From Candidatus Cloacimonadota bacterium (GTDB lineage Bacteria > Cloacimonadota > Cloacimonadia > Cloacimonadales > Cloacimonadaceae): a stretch of DNA of 34,086 nt. Shown one piece after another: positions 7,895-18,662 of the stretch. Location: the NCBI GenBank assembly GCA_030154085.1, contig JASKKR010000024.1:1-34086 (forward strand), in the 5' to 3' direction. A program made the position numbers and the translations under genes. Every line of letters begins with the position of its first letter. The first letter of the stretch is position 1. The notes under the pieces were generated by a model. It did no database searches, was not told where the DNA came from, and was given only the letters and a program-made list of their open reading frames with translations.

Positions 7895-10800
7895 ATGGAC
7901 ACAAATCATAGTGATATGGAAACTCCAGAAATTGGTAAGGCAGGAGGACAAGAGTTTTCAATAGTACGCTCGATAAAGACTTTTCTGGAGCAGATGGCAG
8001 AGGGCAGCGCAAAACCGGCACCTACTGTGTTGAAAGAATTACTTCAGAACGCAGATGATGCTGGAGCAACTGAAATTGAGATCACCTTAGACGCAAGAGT
8101 TTTGCCCAAGCAATGGACACCATACGATCTTTTGTTAGAGCCATCTCTTCTTGTCAGAAATAATGCTATTTTCAAGAGCAAGGAGGAGTTGGAGCATAGA
8201 GACAAAGGCGACTTTGAAGCCTTGTTGGATGTTGCTGGAGGGCACAAAACTTCAGATAGTGTAGCGGCAGGCAGGTTTGGCATAGGCTTTAACAGTGTTT
8301 ACTTCCTAACTGATAATCCAGTCATTTTCTCAAGAGACGAGATTCACTTTCTTGACCTCCTCCACCATTTCCCCTTCAAAGGTAAGAACGGTTGGATATT
8401 TACTTTGGAAGAATTCCCCGCTGAATACGGTAAGTCCGCAGGAGCAATAAAGAACATAATAGAAATCTGTTTTCCAAAGACGGTTTTGATTCAAGATACT
8501 ATTGGAGAGATGGCTCACAAGAAAGCAATGTACAAACAAAGTGTCTTTCGCCTACCAATCAGAACCAAGCACCAGGCATCAGAAACATTATCTGACCTAA
8601 CCTTCAAAAATGAAGACATAAAAAACCTATTCAATGAGATGATCGATGAAGCGCCAAGATCGCTGTTGTTTCTTAAAACCCTAAACCGGATCATTTTTTC
8701 AAGACTTGATACAACAGACAAAAAGACCACCGTTGCTGAGATATCAATTACCCCTAATCCACCTGAGTTTGGTGAGTTTTTATCCTATCTCCAGGAAGAA
8801 AAGGACTATACGACAGAAGCAATACAGCGAGTCATTCAAGTAAAAATAGATGGTGCTGACCAAAATCTGCCTTTCAAAATATGGCATCGGATTGATTTCA
8901 CGAACCCAACGCTGGCAGATAACAGAAAATTGCTTGAAGGAAGCGATAAAGCCGTACCTTGGGTTTCAATTGCAGTTCCAGGCTCAAAAGAAGCAATGAC
9001 GATTGATGGCAACAGCAATCCCAATTGGAGAGTATTTCTGCCATTGCTTGAAGAAGGGCCTTGTGGATGTCTTTTTTCTGGGGCTTTCTTTGTGGGGCCT
9101 TCCAGGCAGAGATTAGACTACAAGACAGATGAAGGCATCCTGAAAACCAAATGGAATCAAACACTCGTCAGAGAAGCATTAGTCCCATTGTTTTGTGAAA
9201 AATCCATTGAGATCCCCGAAGTAGCTGAATCAATACTAGCAAACGACCCCAAAGCATATCTCTCACTATTTCCCGGCAAAGTAAGAAATAAGGAAGCGAA
9301 GAACCTCTCTGATTATACTCAAACCTGTTTTCAGACTACCGAAAATATCTGGTTCGTTAGAGTACCTGATTTGTGGGGAAATGAAATTGATATATGGAAA
9401 GGATCACAAGAGTTTACGATAGAAAGAGTCCCCGAGTGGCTGTTCAAATACAAGCAGTGTTTTGAGCATCTCAGTAACCCCAATAGAAGATTTGTTACAG
9501 AGTCTCTAGGAAGAGCTTTGGCAGACAGATCAGATGTCCAAGAATACTCACCTGACATAATCGAAGCTGTGTTAAGAGACAAAGATGCTATTGATGTTGT
9601 CGATTTGGACAAGCTTTGGAGTAGATACGCTAAGAATGTTGATAACACAACATCTCAAAACCTAAATGGGTTATTAGCCTTTACAGATTATGATTCTGGT
9701 GCATTGATTGAGTATGATGATGAGAAATTATTCATCGTTGTTCCTAAGAACTTCAGCGATCCTGTATTCAGTTTGGTGAAGTCATTAAAAGCTGGGTTCT
9801 CCGATGTGTGCTGGATTAGTGAAACGGGGCTCGCTAATGAAACAAAAAACTTCTCTGATCTTCAAAACATTCACAGACCATCTCATAGCACCATTCTTGA
9901 GTTACTTCGTCGGATAGACATTGATGACCACAAAGCTATTGAGCTAAAGAACAATGACCTGGAGATTCTGATTGATTTTCTTGTTGAGCGCAAGACCGCG
10001 GAATTGGTGGATTTGAAGTTGGGATTTCTGATCAAAATAGCGTCCAATAAAGAAAAATTTGCATCCAGGAAAAGCGTGTTTATCCGTACCACAAGTCCAA
10101 CAAAGGATGATGATGCCTTCTGGAATGTTTGGTTCAAATCACATTTCTCGGAGCTTGACCCCCATGTTGCCAAGCAGATAAGGCGATTAATTAATGCTCA
10201 CCCACATATTATCGACATGATAAAAACTTCACAAATCAGCCTTGTGGAAGCTACAAGCTCGCATGGCATCGATATTCTGATAAAAGCAATCATGGCAGAT
10301 AAATCGCTAATAGAGGAGTTGGCAACCAGCATAAATTCGCCGAAAGAAAAGGCGAATGCACGCAGGGTGTCCGAATACATTATTGAACGGGCAATGAATC
10401 AATGGAATGATTGGGACGAAGAGAAACAAAATTATATACTGGACTTGCCAATCCACAGAGCCGTGGATGGGAAATATATATCATTGAAAGCAGATGAGGT
10501 TTATTGGCTACAATCAAGGGATAGCGCTGATCTTGATGCGCCAATCACTTTGAAAGATAGACCTATCTTGAATCCACAGTCTCAGTTTGTTAATGAGTTT
10601 TATGCGAACACGTTGAAGATTGAATACAATGGCAGACTCTCTATCATCAAGCAAGCTCTTAAGCAGATTGGCTTAGACAATGTAGATAATCAAGCCCTTC
10701 TGGCATATATCGTTAAATACTACCAATCCGTGATTGATACTTATCCGGATGAAGTATCCGAACTGAAAGAGCTTCTATTGGCAGCCAATATTGTGCTTTG

Positions 10801-13800
10801 TTCGGATGGGGAGTGGAGACCATTGACGGAAGCCTACAATCCCGCCAGAGTGATTGACATTCTATGTGAACAAGGTTGGGAGGCTGCTGAGGCTCATCAG
10901 GTAGTGAAATCTGTTTGCAGTGATATACCCATAATCGAACAACGTATATTCCCTATCCTGCGCCCATTATTACTGTCTCAATACATTGAAATCCCGGCTT
11001 TGACACGAAAGCAGTTTTCAAAGAGTATAGTAACTTCAGAGAGTTTAATTCTGAGCATTCAACAAATTATCAAGCTCGTAACAAACAACCCCTACAATGA
11101 TGAGTTTGAGATTTCTGATTTGATTCAGCAGTCAGACCTGCCAACAATAACAGGTTCTTCAAAATTGTGTGAAGCTAAGTTGCTAATCAACAGAGTCAAT
11201 CTGTCAGATAGGTTGTTGGGGCGTTTGATACCTAACCTGGTTGATGTCCCAAAGCTTAGTGATAGTATCGGTGGTATCACTCAAAAGGACGTTCAGGATG
11301 CTCTAAAATACCTCAGAGTTGACGAGATAACATCGGATTCCATTACACAGAAGTTAATATCTCAATTTGCTGAGCTATGGGATACGACTAAAACTAAGGA
11401 CGACAAATTTGAATTGTTGGTTTTCATTGAAGATCAAGATGCATTTGATGACCTTCGAGATGTTATAAGTACAATCCCTATAATACAAACCCAGGCCAAG
11501 AAAGAAACTTGGGCTGAACCGACAGAAGCGCTTACACCGGATTTAGCTAGTTTAAATCCTCCCTTGATTTCAGAAACAGAACTCCCATCCAATGATGTTC
11601 CTGACAAGATTATAGCATTGTACAGGAAGATTTGTGGGATTAACTCATTTTCTTTGGTTTTTCCACAGATACTATGCCGATTGGCTTCAGGTAACAAGTC
11701 CACAAGAATCTCTGAAGTGTATAACTGGTTAAGTAGCCTATTAGATACAAAGAGAATAAGTACGGATGAGTTGACCGACTGTCTGAAGACCAATAAATGG
11801 GTTCTGGCAAACAAAGGTGGCACAGAAAATTATCTGATGCCGAAAGAAGTTTTGATCTGTGATGCATCTTCTATCTTGAAACACCACTTTTCCGTGCCAG
11901 CCCTACCCATTCCAGATAATCTGATAAAGCTGGACATGGGATTCCTACGTTCGCTGCCTGAGACTCCTGATGACCTTCGCGGTGTATGCCAGGCGATATT
12001 GGAGTCTAGTACAACTGATGAGGCTTCTTACATCGCTTTGTATAAAATGATTGCAAAACTACTAACCGTTGACGAGTTAAAAAAAATCTGGTTAGAAGAA
12101 GCCAGCAATAATCCTCTTATATTGACGTTTAGGGAGAAGAATAGGTTCAGTAGACTTTACGGGCTCTTTATCGGTAATGATGAATACAATGATGATTTAA
12201 CAAGTAACTTACTATGCCTAAAGAACACTGAACTATCCAAGATAGTTGAAAACCTGTATTTGAAACTGGGCGTTGAGACTCTGCCTAGTATTCGCCATCT
12301 CTATTACGCCATATCGGAATTTGAGGAAAGAGGAGACCCCAAAGAGTATCGCAAATTGGTCGATCTCGTTACAAAATTCGTAGATACGGACATCTCTGAA
12401 GGATCCATAAAGCTTGACAGACTGAAAGTCAAGACTTTAGCAGGGACTTACAAAGAGATATCCAGATGCTATAATGCACCTTTGCTAATTACAAGTGGAT
12501 CAGTTAACGAGGGACAAGGGGCTCTGATCGATATCAATGATGCATCTACCAGGAAGTTGGTTGATTGGATACAAAAAATCGAGCCTTATTGCCTAAAAGA
12601 ACTTCGGTATGCTGCTGATTACTCGATACAAAGCCAGGATGATCCAGACCTTTTACAGCATTACGAAGCTGTACTTGATGCATGGGTGCAGCTTCTATCT
12701 GACTTAAACAGAGAGGATTCTCTGCTCATTGAAAAATTCAATGATCAGAACATAGGCATAGAACCAATCGAGATCAGGATTAAAACTGCTACTAACATTG
12801 AAATCAATGCAATTGCAGGAAACACAAAGGTAAAAATTAAATCAAATGACCAGAATTGGTTCTGTAGCTCAGAGAGAAACAGTGGTATCATAATCATAAA
12901 ACCATCGCCTGCTATAGATTACAATTTTATTGACACGGCTATCACGGAAGAACTACTTTCCCAGCTTAGAATAGATACAGCCAAAGATGAATATAAAAGT
13001 GCTATTTCAGTTCTACAAGAATACTTAGAGCGGCCTTCTTCAACCCTTAGAAGAATATCAAAAGAAAAGCAGGAAGATCTTCTATCCCTTTACAAAAATG
13101 AGGTTGCAGACCCTGAGTTCAATGAAAAATTTGAGAGATATAGAACATCTGCTAAGAAAGTACAGAAGCGCCTCAAAGATGAACTTTTGAGTATCGCTTC
13201 GGGAAACTACCTTAACGAAAGGAGAAAAACTATACTGGGGCATGGCTACGATAAGAATTCCATTATTGCAGAGCTCCTTCAAAATGCAGAAGATGCCTAT
13301 AAACAAGCTAATCTACTTGGGATGGAAATACCTGAGGTTCCTTACTTCTCAATCCTTGTATCAGAGAACTCAGAAATTAAACTGATATCGGTTGAATACC
13401 AAGGCAGACCTTTTAACTACTATAAACATCATGGTAAGGCAGATATATCTTTTAAACAAGACATCGAAGGTTTACTAAGATCATCAGGAAGCTTTAAACC
13501 CCATGCAAACAAAGGTGCTGATCCATCAAATGCGGCAATAGGTAAGTTTGGATTAGGTTTTAAATGCGTATATCTTATAACTGACAGTCCCGTTATTCAC
13601 TCCGGTCACTGGCATTTCAAGATCAATCATACCTGCATACCTGAAGAGATCGCTCCCCCAGAGAATTGGTCGCCTAAGAAAACGAGAATTGAGCTACCTA
13701 TAAAAGCTTGTGATATCCCCAATGATATTAATGATATTAATGTTGACTCCATCTGGAAATTGCTGCCATTTCTGCATTTAATATCTGAAATCAAATTTGT

Positions 13801-15973
13801 TAATAATGAAGAAACGAGCCTGATAACCAGAATTGAAAAGCCAGTCCAGTCCATCGACGACATAGAAATCACTGACAACGTAATCATAGTTAACGATTTT
13901 TCCGAATGCAGATACTATAAGATTCGCCATCAACATGCCCAGTTAGCTTTACTTTTGGATGAGAAAGAAAAGCCTCTAAGATGGCTATCTAAGTTTGATA
14001 ATGACTGTTATTCATATCTTCCGCTCACTAGTAGGTTGGATTTCGGTTTTGCTGTATCAAATCAATTCAGCATACAATCCGGCAGAACACATCTTCTTAA
14101 GGATGAGGGAAACACTACCCGTAGCGATGAAATAAAACAATTGGTTTTGCCTCTACTGAAATATCTTATAATCATGTACGCAGACAATATAGGCTTCTGG
14201 GAAGGCTTTTGGGAAGTGTTCAAGTTTGAAAATATCAGTCCAGAGACGGAGCGTATAAAAAGAGACATAGCTGAATCATTAACGAGTTCAATGCAAAAAC
14301 TCCCGATCATTCCTACTATGACCAGTTTGGTAAGCAGAACTGATTGTAATAAGATATTTTATTTCTCCGATGAGATTTTGTCATCAGTTAGAGAAGTAAT
14401 TTTGGAAAGCAGTATTAGTCTTAATGGAGTGGTTATAAACTCAGAAAATACTGCCAAAATAGAGACCATCTCCAGACTCAAGGCAATCTTGGAACTCTCA
14501 GAGCAAGATTACGACTTGCTTTTTGTTGAAGTTGATGTTAAAACTCTAATAAATGAATTCAAGTCGCAACCCATACTTGCTAAGATTCCTGAAATCTTGA
14601 ATGTTATTGTTGAAGATACAAATCCCACCCACTGGCATTTCAATACAGATTGGTTATCTGAATGTAGGGTCCTGATAGACGGTGATGAAGGGTTTGATTT
14701 CCCAGCTAATCTGTATATGCCATCTATAGTGGATTTAGAATATTTACCAAAAGATAAAATACAAAAGATATCGAGTCACTACAACGAAAAGGCAATTGAA
14801 CTTCTTTCAGATAGCGGGCTAAAGGCACAGCCGGATGAATCAGAGTTGATAGATTGGATTTCGAGTAAGAAGTTATTGTTAGATCAATGCATAGACTTAA
14901 TCAGATATCTATCTAGAGATCATAGGTATGCTGACTTTATTGACATAAAAGAAGGTATCCAGAGCGAATGGATTCCCTACAATGGGAGTTTTATCACTCC
15001 AAAGTTACTCATTGAACAAGACTCATGTTTTGAATCTCTGATAGCAGATAGTGTTTATTGCTCTTGGTTAGGTATACTTAGTGAACACCAACAAGAGCAG
15101 GTGTTTGTAGATGAAAGTAAACAGATTGATACAGAAGCAGTTTTGACCAAGATTTCTAAATGGTGGGCAAAAGAATCCGAGAGGAAGATTCCTGAATACA
15201 ACAACATAGTATATGCTGATGATCACGGGCTCGAGAATATAGGAGACCCAAAGGAGTCAGATGAATGCAAATCGGACTGGCTCAAGTTATTATTACTGGG
15301 TTCCCTGCACGCTATGGGAAGAGCCAAGATTGAACAGCATAGAGAATACATATCTAAATGTATCAAGTCTGGCATGTTCAATATGGGCTTAAGTCACAAA
15401 GAACGTGAGGACAGATGGTTAAATTCGATGCTGGAGATAATCGATAGTCCAAACGATAATCAACAATACTATCATTGGATTGGTTTCACCTGGGTTAGGT
15501 TTTTCCAGTTTAACAGATGGCTGGACGATTATATATCTGTGTTTCAAGATATCAACAAGCATAAGAAATCAATGCCTCTTGAAACTTTAAGGAATCCCAG
15601 ATCAAATCCGAGTTATTCAGGTACAGGCATAGAGCCACCATCGTTGGAAAAAGCGCTAAGCACGGTTGGAATGAATTTTGTACTTAGAGAACTGGTAAGG
15701 CATGAGGTCATTAAGAACGATGTAATATATAGTAAGTGCTTCGTCCCAACCAGAAACATTAGGAATCTGTTCATTGAATTGTCAAATGGCACTGAATTTG
15801 AATCATCTGACGAAATCATGGAATTTTTATCAGAAAACATGCCAGATATGGATGTAACATTTGGTAATTGTTTCGACATTCCATTCCTGATGATTCTAAG
15901 AGACAAAGAACTGCAACATAAATTGATAGATGAAGATCTAGATCTCTCTTTGGAGGATGAGTATGACATATAA
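7895..15973 (+). CDS. Giant sacsin-like protein with two GHKL ATPase domains
   Basis: The 2692-residue protein starts at an ATG preceded by AGAAGG. The N-terminal domain matches the sacsin/Hsp90-type GHKL ATPase: N-box ELLQNADDAG (48-57), an N-N-A segment in LLVRNNAIF, and glycine motif GRFGIGF (126-132) followed by NSVYFLTDNPVIFS. A second copy lies near the middle: ELLQNAEDA (from 1793), YQGRPFN, and GKFGLGF (1883-1889) with KCVYLITDSPVIHS. The second copy lacks the usual H-N before GRPF, so its ATP binding may be altered. The roughly 1500 residues between the domains and the C-terminal 700 have no domain I can name. Sacsin-like proteins act as chaperone-type ATPases; a defence role here is inferred from context. 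The stop overlaps the helicase start by 11 bp. Confidence 0.9.
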   Translation: MDTNHSDMETPEIGKAGGQEFSIVRSIKTFLEQMAEGSAKPAPTVLKELLQNADDAGATEIEITLDARVLPKQWTPYDLLLEPSLLVRNNAIFKSKEELEHRDKGDFEALLDVAGGHKTSDSVAAGRFGIGFNSVYFLTDNPVIFSRDEIHFLDLLHHFPFKGKNGWIFTLEEFPAEYGKSAGAIKNIIEICFPKTVLIQDTIGEMAHKKAMYKQSVFRLPIRTKHQASETLSDLTFKNEDIKNLFNEMIDEAPRSLLFLKTLNRIIFSRLDTTDKKTTVAEISITPNPPEFGEFLSYLQEEKDYTTEAIQRVIQVKIDGADQNLPFKIWHRIDFTNPTLADNRKLLEGSDKAVPWVSIAVPGSKEAMTIDGNSNPNWRVFLPLLEEGPCGCLFSGAFFVGPSRQRLDYKTDEGILKTKWNQTLVREALVPLFCEKSIEIPEVAESILANDPKAYLSLFPGKVRNKEAKNLSDYTQTCFQTTENIWFVRVPDLWGNEIDIWKGSQEFTIERVPEWLFKYKQCFEHLSNPNRRFVTESLGRALADRSDVQEYSPDIIEAVLRDKDAIDVVDLDKLWSRYAKNVDNTTSQNLNGLLAFTDYDSGALIEYDDEKLFIVVPKNFSDPVFSLVKSLKAGFSDVCWISETGLANETKNFSDLQNIHRPSHSTILELLRRIDIDDHKAIELKNNDLEILIDFLVERKTAELVDLKLGFLIKIASNKEKFASRKSVFIRTTSPTKDDDAFWNVWFKSHFSELDPHVAKQIRRLINAHPHIIDMIKTSQISLVEATSSHGIDILIKAIMADKSLIEELATSINSPKEKANARRVSEYIIERAMNQWNDWDEEKQNYILDLPIHRAVDGKYISLKADEVYWLQSRDSADLDAPITLKDRPILNPQSQFVNEFYANTLKIEYNGRLSIIKQALKQIGLDNVDNQALLAYIVKYYQSVIDTYPDEVSELKELLLAANIVLCSDGEWRPLTEAYNPARVIDILCEQGWEAAEAHQVVKSVCSDIPIIEQRIFPILRPLLLSQYIEIPALTRKQFSKSIVTSESLILSIQQIIKLVTNNPYNDEFEISDLIQQSDLPTITGSSKLCEAKLLINRVNLSDRLLGRLIPNLVDVPKLSDSIGGITQKDVQDALKYLRVDEITSDSITQKLISQFAELWDTTKTKDDKFELLVFIEDQDAFDDLRDVISTIPIIQTQAKKETWAEPTEALTPDLASLNPPLISETELPSNDVPDKIIALYRKICGINSFSLVFPQILCRLASGNKSTRISEVYNWLSSLLDTKRISTDELTDCLKTNKWVLANKGGTENYLMPKEVLICDASSILKHHFSVPALPIPDNLIKLDMGFLRSLPETPDDLRGVCQAILESSTTDEASYIALYKMIAKLLTVDELKKIWLEEASNNPLILTFREKNRFSRLYGLFIGNDEYNDDLTSNLLCLKNTELSKIVENLYLKLGVETLPSIRHLYYAISEFEERGDPKEYRKLVDLVTKFVDTDISEGSIKLDRLKVKTLAGTYKEISRCYNAPLLITSGSVNEGQGALIDINDASTRKLVDWIQKIEPYCLKELRYAADYSIQSQDDPDLLQHYEAVLDAWVQLLSDLNREDSLLIEKFNDQNIGIEPIEIRIKTATNIEINAIAGNTKVKIKSNDQNWFCSSERNSGIIIIKPSPAIDYNFIDTAITEELLSQLRIDTAKDEYKSAISVLQEYLERPSSTLRRISKEKQEDLLSLYKNEVADPEFNEKFERYRTSAKKVQKRLKDELLSIASGNYLNERRKTILGHGYDKNSIIAELLQNAEDAYKQANLLGMEIPEVPYFSILVSENSEIKLISVEYQGRPFNYYKHHGKADISFKQDIEGLLRSSGSFKPHANKGADPSNAAIGKFGLGFKCVYLITDSPVIHSGHWHFKINHTCIPEEIAPPENWSPKKTRIELPIKACDIPNDINDINVDSIWKLLPFLHLISEIKFVNNEETSLITRIEKPVQSIDDIEITDNVIIVNDFSECRYYKIRHQHAQLALLLDEKEKPLRWLSKFDNDCYSYLPLTSRLDFGFAVSNQFSIQSGRTHLLKDEGNTTRSDEIKQLVLPLLKYLIIMYADNIGFWEGFWEVFKFENISPETERIKRDIAESLTSSMQKLPIIPTMTSLVSRTDCNKIFYFSDEILSSVREVILESSISLNGVVINSENTAKIETISRLKAILELSEQDYDLLFVEVDVKTLINEFKSQPILAKIPEILNVIVEDTNPTHWHFNTDWLSECRVLIDGDEGFDFPANLYMPSIVDLEYLPKDKIQKISSHYNEKAIELLSDSGLKAQPDESELIDWISSKKLLLDQCIDLIRYLSRDHRYADFIDIKEGIQSEWIPYNGSFITPKLLIEQDSCFESLIADSVYCSWLGILSEHQQEQVFVDESKQIDTEAVLTKISKWWAKESERKIPEYNNIVYADDHGLENIGDPKESDECKSDWLKLLLLGSLHAMGRAKIEQHREYISKCIKSGMFNMGLSHKEREDRWLNSMLEIIDSPNDNQQYYHWIGFTWVRFFQFNRWLDDYISVFQDINKHKKSMPLETLRNPRSNPSYSGTGIEPPSLEKALSTVGMNFVLRELVRHEVIKNDVIYSKCFVPTRNIRNLFIELSNGTEFESSDEIMEFLSENMPDMDVTFGNCFDIPFLMILRDKELQHKLIDEDLDLSLEDEYDI

Positions 15974-18662
15974 AACAGGAAACAAAGTAGAGCATAGCAA
16001 GTTTGGTCTTGGGACGATACAAGTTGCCACAGATTCGACAGCTATAGTAAGATTCGAACACGGCATTGAAGAAGTCTTGATTTCAGAACTTGAGTTGGTC
16101 AGAACTATTTTTGACGCTATTTCAGATCAAGCTTGGTCTCCACCATTGAATGTTTTATGTTTGGGTGTATCTTCAGCTATCATTTCTGTGAATGATACAT
16201 GGGGTCTGTTTTCCCGCTCCAAGATAACTTTATTACCACATCAATTGTGGGTTTGCCGAAAAGTGATTTCAAATTGGCCTGCAAGATGGCTGATAGCAGA
16301 TGATGTAGGGCTTGGCAAAACAATTGAAGCAGGGCTCATTCTCTGGCCTTTGCTGTCCAGAGAAAGGGTGAAGAGACTATTAATTATCTGCCCTAGTTCT
16401 CTTGTTGAACAGTGGCAGTATCGAATGCGAACTATGTTTGACATTCGATTAGTAAAATACACTGTCGAAAGTGATACTTCAAAAAGTGACTTCTGGAACT
16501 CAAATAACGCTGTAGTTGCATCGATCCAAACCCTGAGGGTTGATAACAAGAATCGCCATAAGCGAATGCTTGAAAGTGAAGCATGGGATCTGGTAATTGT
16601 AGATGAAGCTCATCATCTTAATGCAGATGAAAGTCGTGGACCTACCCTCGGATATCAGCTTCTGTATAAATTAGAGACTAATAGTAAAATTGTTTCAATG
16701 CTCTTCTTCACTGGCACACCCCATAGGGGAAAGGATTATGGGTTTTTAGCTTTACTTAGGCTTTTAAGACCAGACCTATTCAACCCCAAAGAGCCTATGT
16801 ATGACCAGCTAAAGAATTTATCAAGTACCGTCATAAGGAACAATAAACAGAATGTTACTGATTTGTCTGGTAAGAAACTTTTCAAACCACAGATCGTTAT
16901 ACCAAAAACATTTAGATATACTGAAGAAGAAACGTATTTCTACGAGCAACTAACAGAATTTATCACTAGCGGAAAAACCTATGCATCAAGTTTGGATCAA
17001 TCAAATCAAAGATTAGTAATGTTAGTTTTGATATGTATGCAGAAATTGGCTTCAAGCTCCATTGCAGCAATCAAAAGAGCTCTGGAGAATCGACTGGAAA
17101 ACCTTAAAGAACTTGATAATAAGTTAGCTCAGCAGCGCCAAGAAAGTCGAATAAATGATCCGGATTCAGATGTATATGACGATGACGAGAAAAGTGTTCA
17201 AGAGGAAAAACTCGCAAGTGAAGCAATACTCAACTTAATTAAAGATGAGGAAAAATGGCTCAAGCTTCTTATTGCTGCAGCTGACAGAGTTCAAACTGAA
17301 ACTAAAATCGAACTGATAGGGGAGATACTCGAACACGAATACAAAAATAGATCTGTATTACTTTTTACTGAATATAAGGCAACTCAGAGCAAAGTAATCA
17401 ATTTACTAATTAAGCGTTATGGTAAGGATTCTGTAGTATTCATAAATGGTGATGAGATGCTTGACGAGATCGATTTCGGAGATGGGATAAAACGAAAATT
17501 ACGTATAACAAGAGCAGAGGCGGCAGAGAGGTTCAACGATGGCAGAGCTAGGTTCTTAGTTTCTACAGAAGCTGCAGGAGAAGGAATTGACCTCCAAGAA
17601 AACTGTTTCTCCATGATACACATAGATTTGCCTTGGAATCCAATGAGACTTCATCAAAGAGTCGGCAGGTTAAATCGTTATGGACAAAAAAAACAGGTAG
17701 AGGTTATCACTCTGCGCAATCCCGATACAGTAGAAGCTCGTATATGGGATAAGCTTAATACAAAGATTAATTCTATTATGCAAGCATTCAGCAGTTTTAT
17801 GGATGATCCAGAGGATTTGTACAGCCTAATTCTGGGAATGACTCCCCAAAGTATGTTTACAAATTTATTTTCGGATACTGAATCTGTAACAAAAGACAAT
17901 TTTTCAAAGTGGTTCGATGATAAAACCGCTACATTCGGAGGTGAAGATGTCATTGATACTGTTAAACAGCTATTTGGTAACTGTGCTAAGTTTGATTACC
18001 AACAAGCAAAGCTCGATATCCCACGGTTGGATTTACCTGACCTGAAGCCATTCTTCGAGTCTATGCTGATCTTCAACCGAAAGCGGAGCAAAGAGAATGA
18101 AGATGGCTCAATTAGTTTCAAAACACCAGATGAGTGGAAAGATGCCATCGGAATTCAAAAGGAATACAACGATGTTGCATTTGAGCGGAATGGAGTCGTT
18201 AAACGCAAACTTGACAAAATTTTTGGAGTTGGGCATGTGGTGGTTGATAAGGCTATCAAGCAGGCTATGAACATCCAAGATAGCATTTGCGTAGTATCTT
18301 ACAATGATCTTTCAGCTCCATTGTATCTAATCAAAGCCAGAGATCGAATAACGAATACCGGAGAATCAATCAGGTTCCTAGTGTTTGGTTTAACAAAGGA
18401 TTCTATTGGTTGGAAGGTCTTGAAAGACTGGGAACTGATAAAGGTTCTCAATCCACTATTGTTTAGGTATCAGTTGCATAGGAAATCATATTATCCTGAT
18501 ATCCCAACCGAAGACATGCAAAAAGAGACTCAAGAAGTTATTCAGTATTTTGCAGAGACGGATATGTATCTTTCACTTCCTTTTAAAGTTCCTCACATTG
18601 AAATACTGACCGTGGTACTTCCAGGTAAAGAAAACGAATCCTCTAGACCTTATCAGCTATGA
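15963..18662 (+). CDS. SNF2/RapA-type DNA translocase
   Basis: This superfamily-2 helicase-like ATPase has 899 residues. I place the start at ATG 15963, with GGAGG six bases before it; the earlier ATG at 15957 abuts that site. Residues 1-45 (TGNKVEHSKFGLGTI...VRFEHG) resemble the small beta-barrel modules on RapA and UvrD-type proteins. Motif I is DDVGLGKT (Lys119), motif II DEAHH (214-218) and motif III FTGTPHRG, with a charged insertion near 385-425. Motif VI is QRVGRLNRYGQ (565-575), the usual SNF2 form. The C-terminal 280 residues have no nuclease motif that I can see. It should pump or remodel duplex DNA. Tight coupling to the GHKL giant and DUF3800 suggests the three act together. DISARM DrmD is a comparable defence SNF2 protein, but no DISARM drmA, drmB or drmC partners are present. 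Confidence 0.93.
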   Translation: MTYKTGNKVEHSKFGLGTIQVATDSTAIVRFEHGIEEVLISELELVRTIFDAISDQAWSPPLNVLCLGVSSAIISVNDTWGLFSRSKITLLPHQLWVCRKVISNWPARWLIADDVGLGKTIEAGLILWPLLSRERVKRLLIICPSSLVEQWQYRMRTMFDIRLVKYTVESDTSKSDFWNSNNAVVASIQTLRVDNKNRHKRMLESEAWDLVIVDEAHHLNADESRGPTLGYQLLYKLETNSKIVSMLFFTGTPHRGKDYGFLALLRLLRPDLFNPKEPMYDQLKNLSSTVIRNNKQNVTDLSGKKLFKPQIVIPKTFRYTEEETYFYEQLTEFITSGKTYASSLDQSNQRLVMLVLICMQKLASSSIAAIKRALENRLENLKELDNKLAQQRQESRINDPDSDVYDDDEKSVQEEKLASEAILNLIKDEEKWLKLLIAAADRVQTETKIELIGEILEHEYKNRSVLLFTEYKATQSKVINLLIKRYGKDSVVFINGDEMLDEIDFGDGIKRKLRITRAEAAERFNDGRARFLVSTEAAGEGIDLQENCFSMIHIDLPWNPMRLHQRVGRLNRYGQKKQVEVITLRNPDTVEARIWDKLNTKINSIMQAFSSFMDDPEDLYSLILGMTPQSMFTNLFSDTESVTKDNFSKWFDDKTATFGGEDVIDTVKQLFGNCAKFDYQQAKLDIPRLDLPDLKPFFESMLIFNRKRSKENEDGSISFKTPDEWKDAIGIQKEYNDVAFERNGVVKRKLDKIFGVGHVVVDKAIKQAMNIQDSICVVSYNDLSAPLYLIKARDRITNTGESIRFLVFGLTKDSIGWKVLKDWELIKVLNPLLFRYQLHRKSYYPDIPTEDMQKETQEVIQYFAETDMYLSLPFKVPHIEILTVVLPGKENESSRPYQL

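Noticed and set aside
13721-13742. Tandem AATGATATT repeat (about 2.4 copies) in the giant gene
   Set aside because: Unit length is 9 bases, so copy changes keep frame; too short to call a phase-variation tract.
15957-18662. Identification of the SNF2 gene as DISARM drmD
   Set aside because: No drmA, drmB or drmC-like proteins are encoded nearby, and the partners are sacsin-like and DUF3800 proteins.
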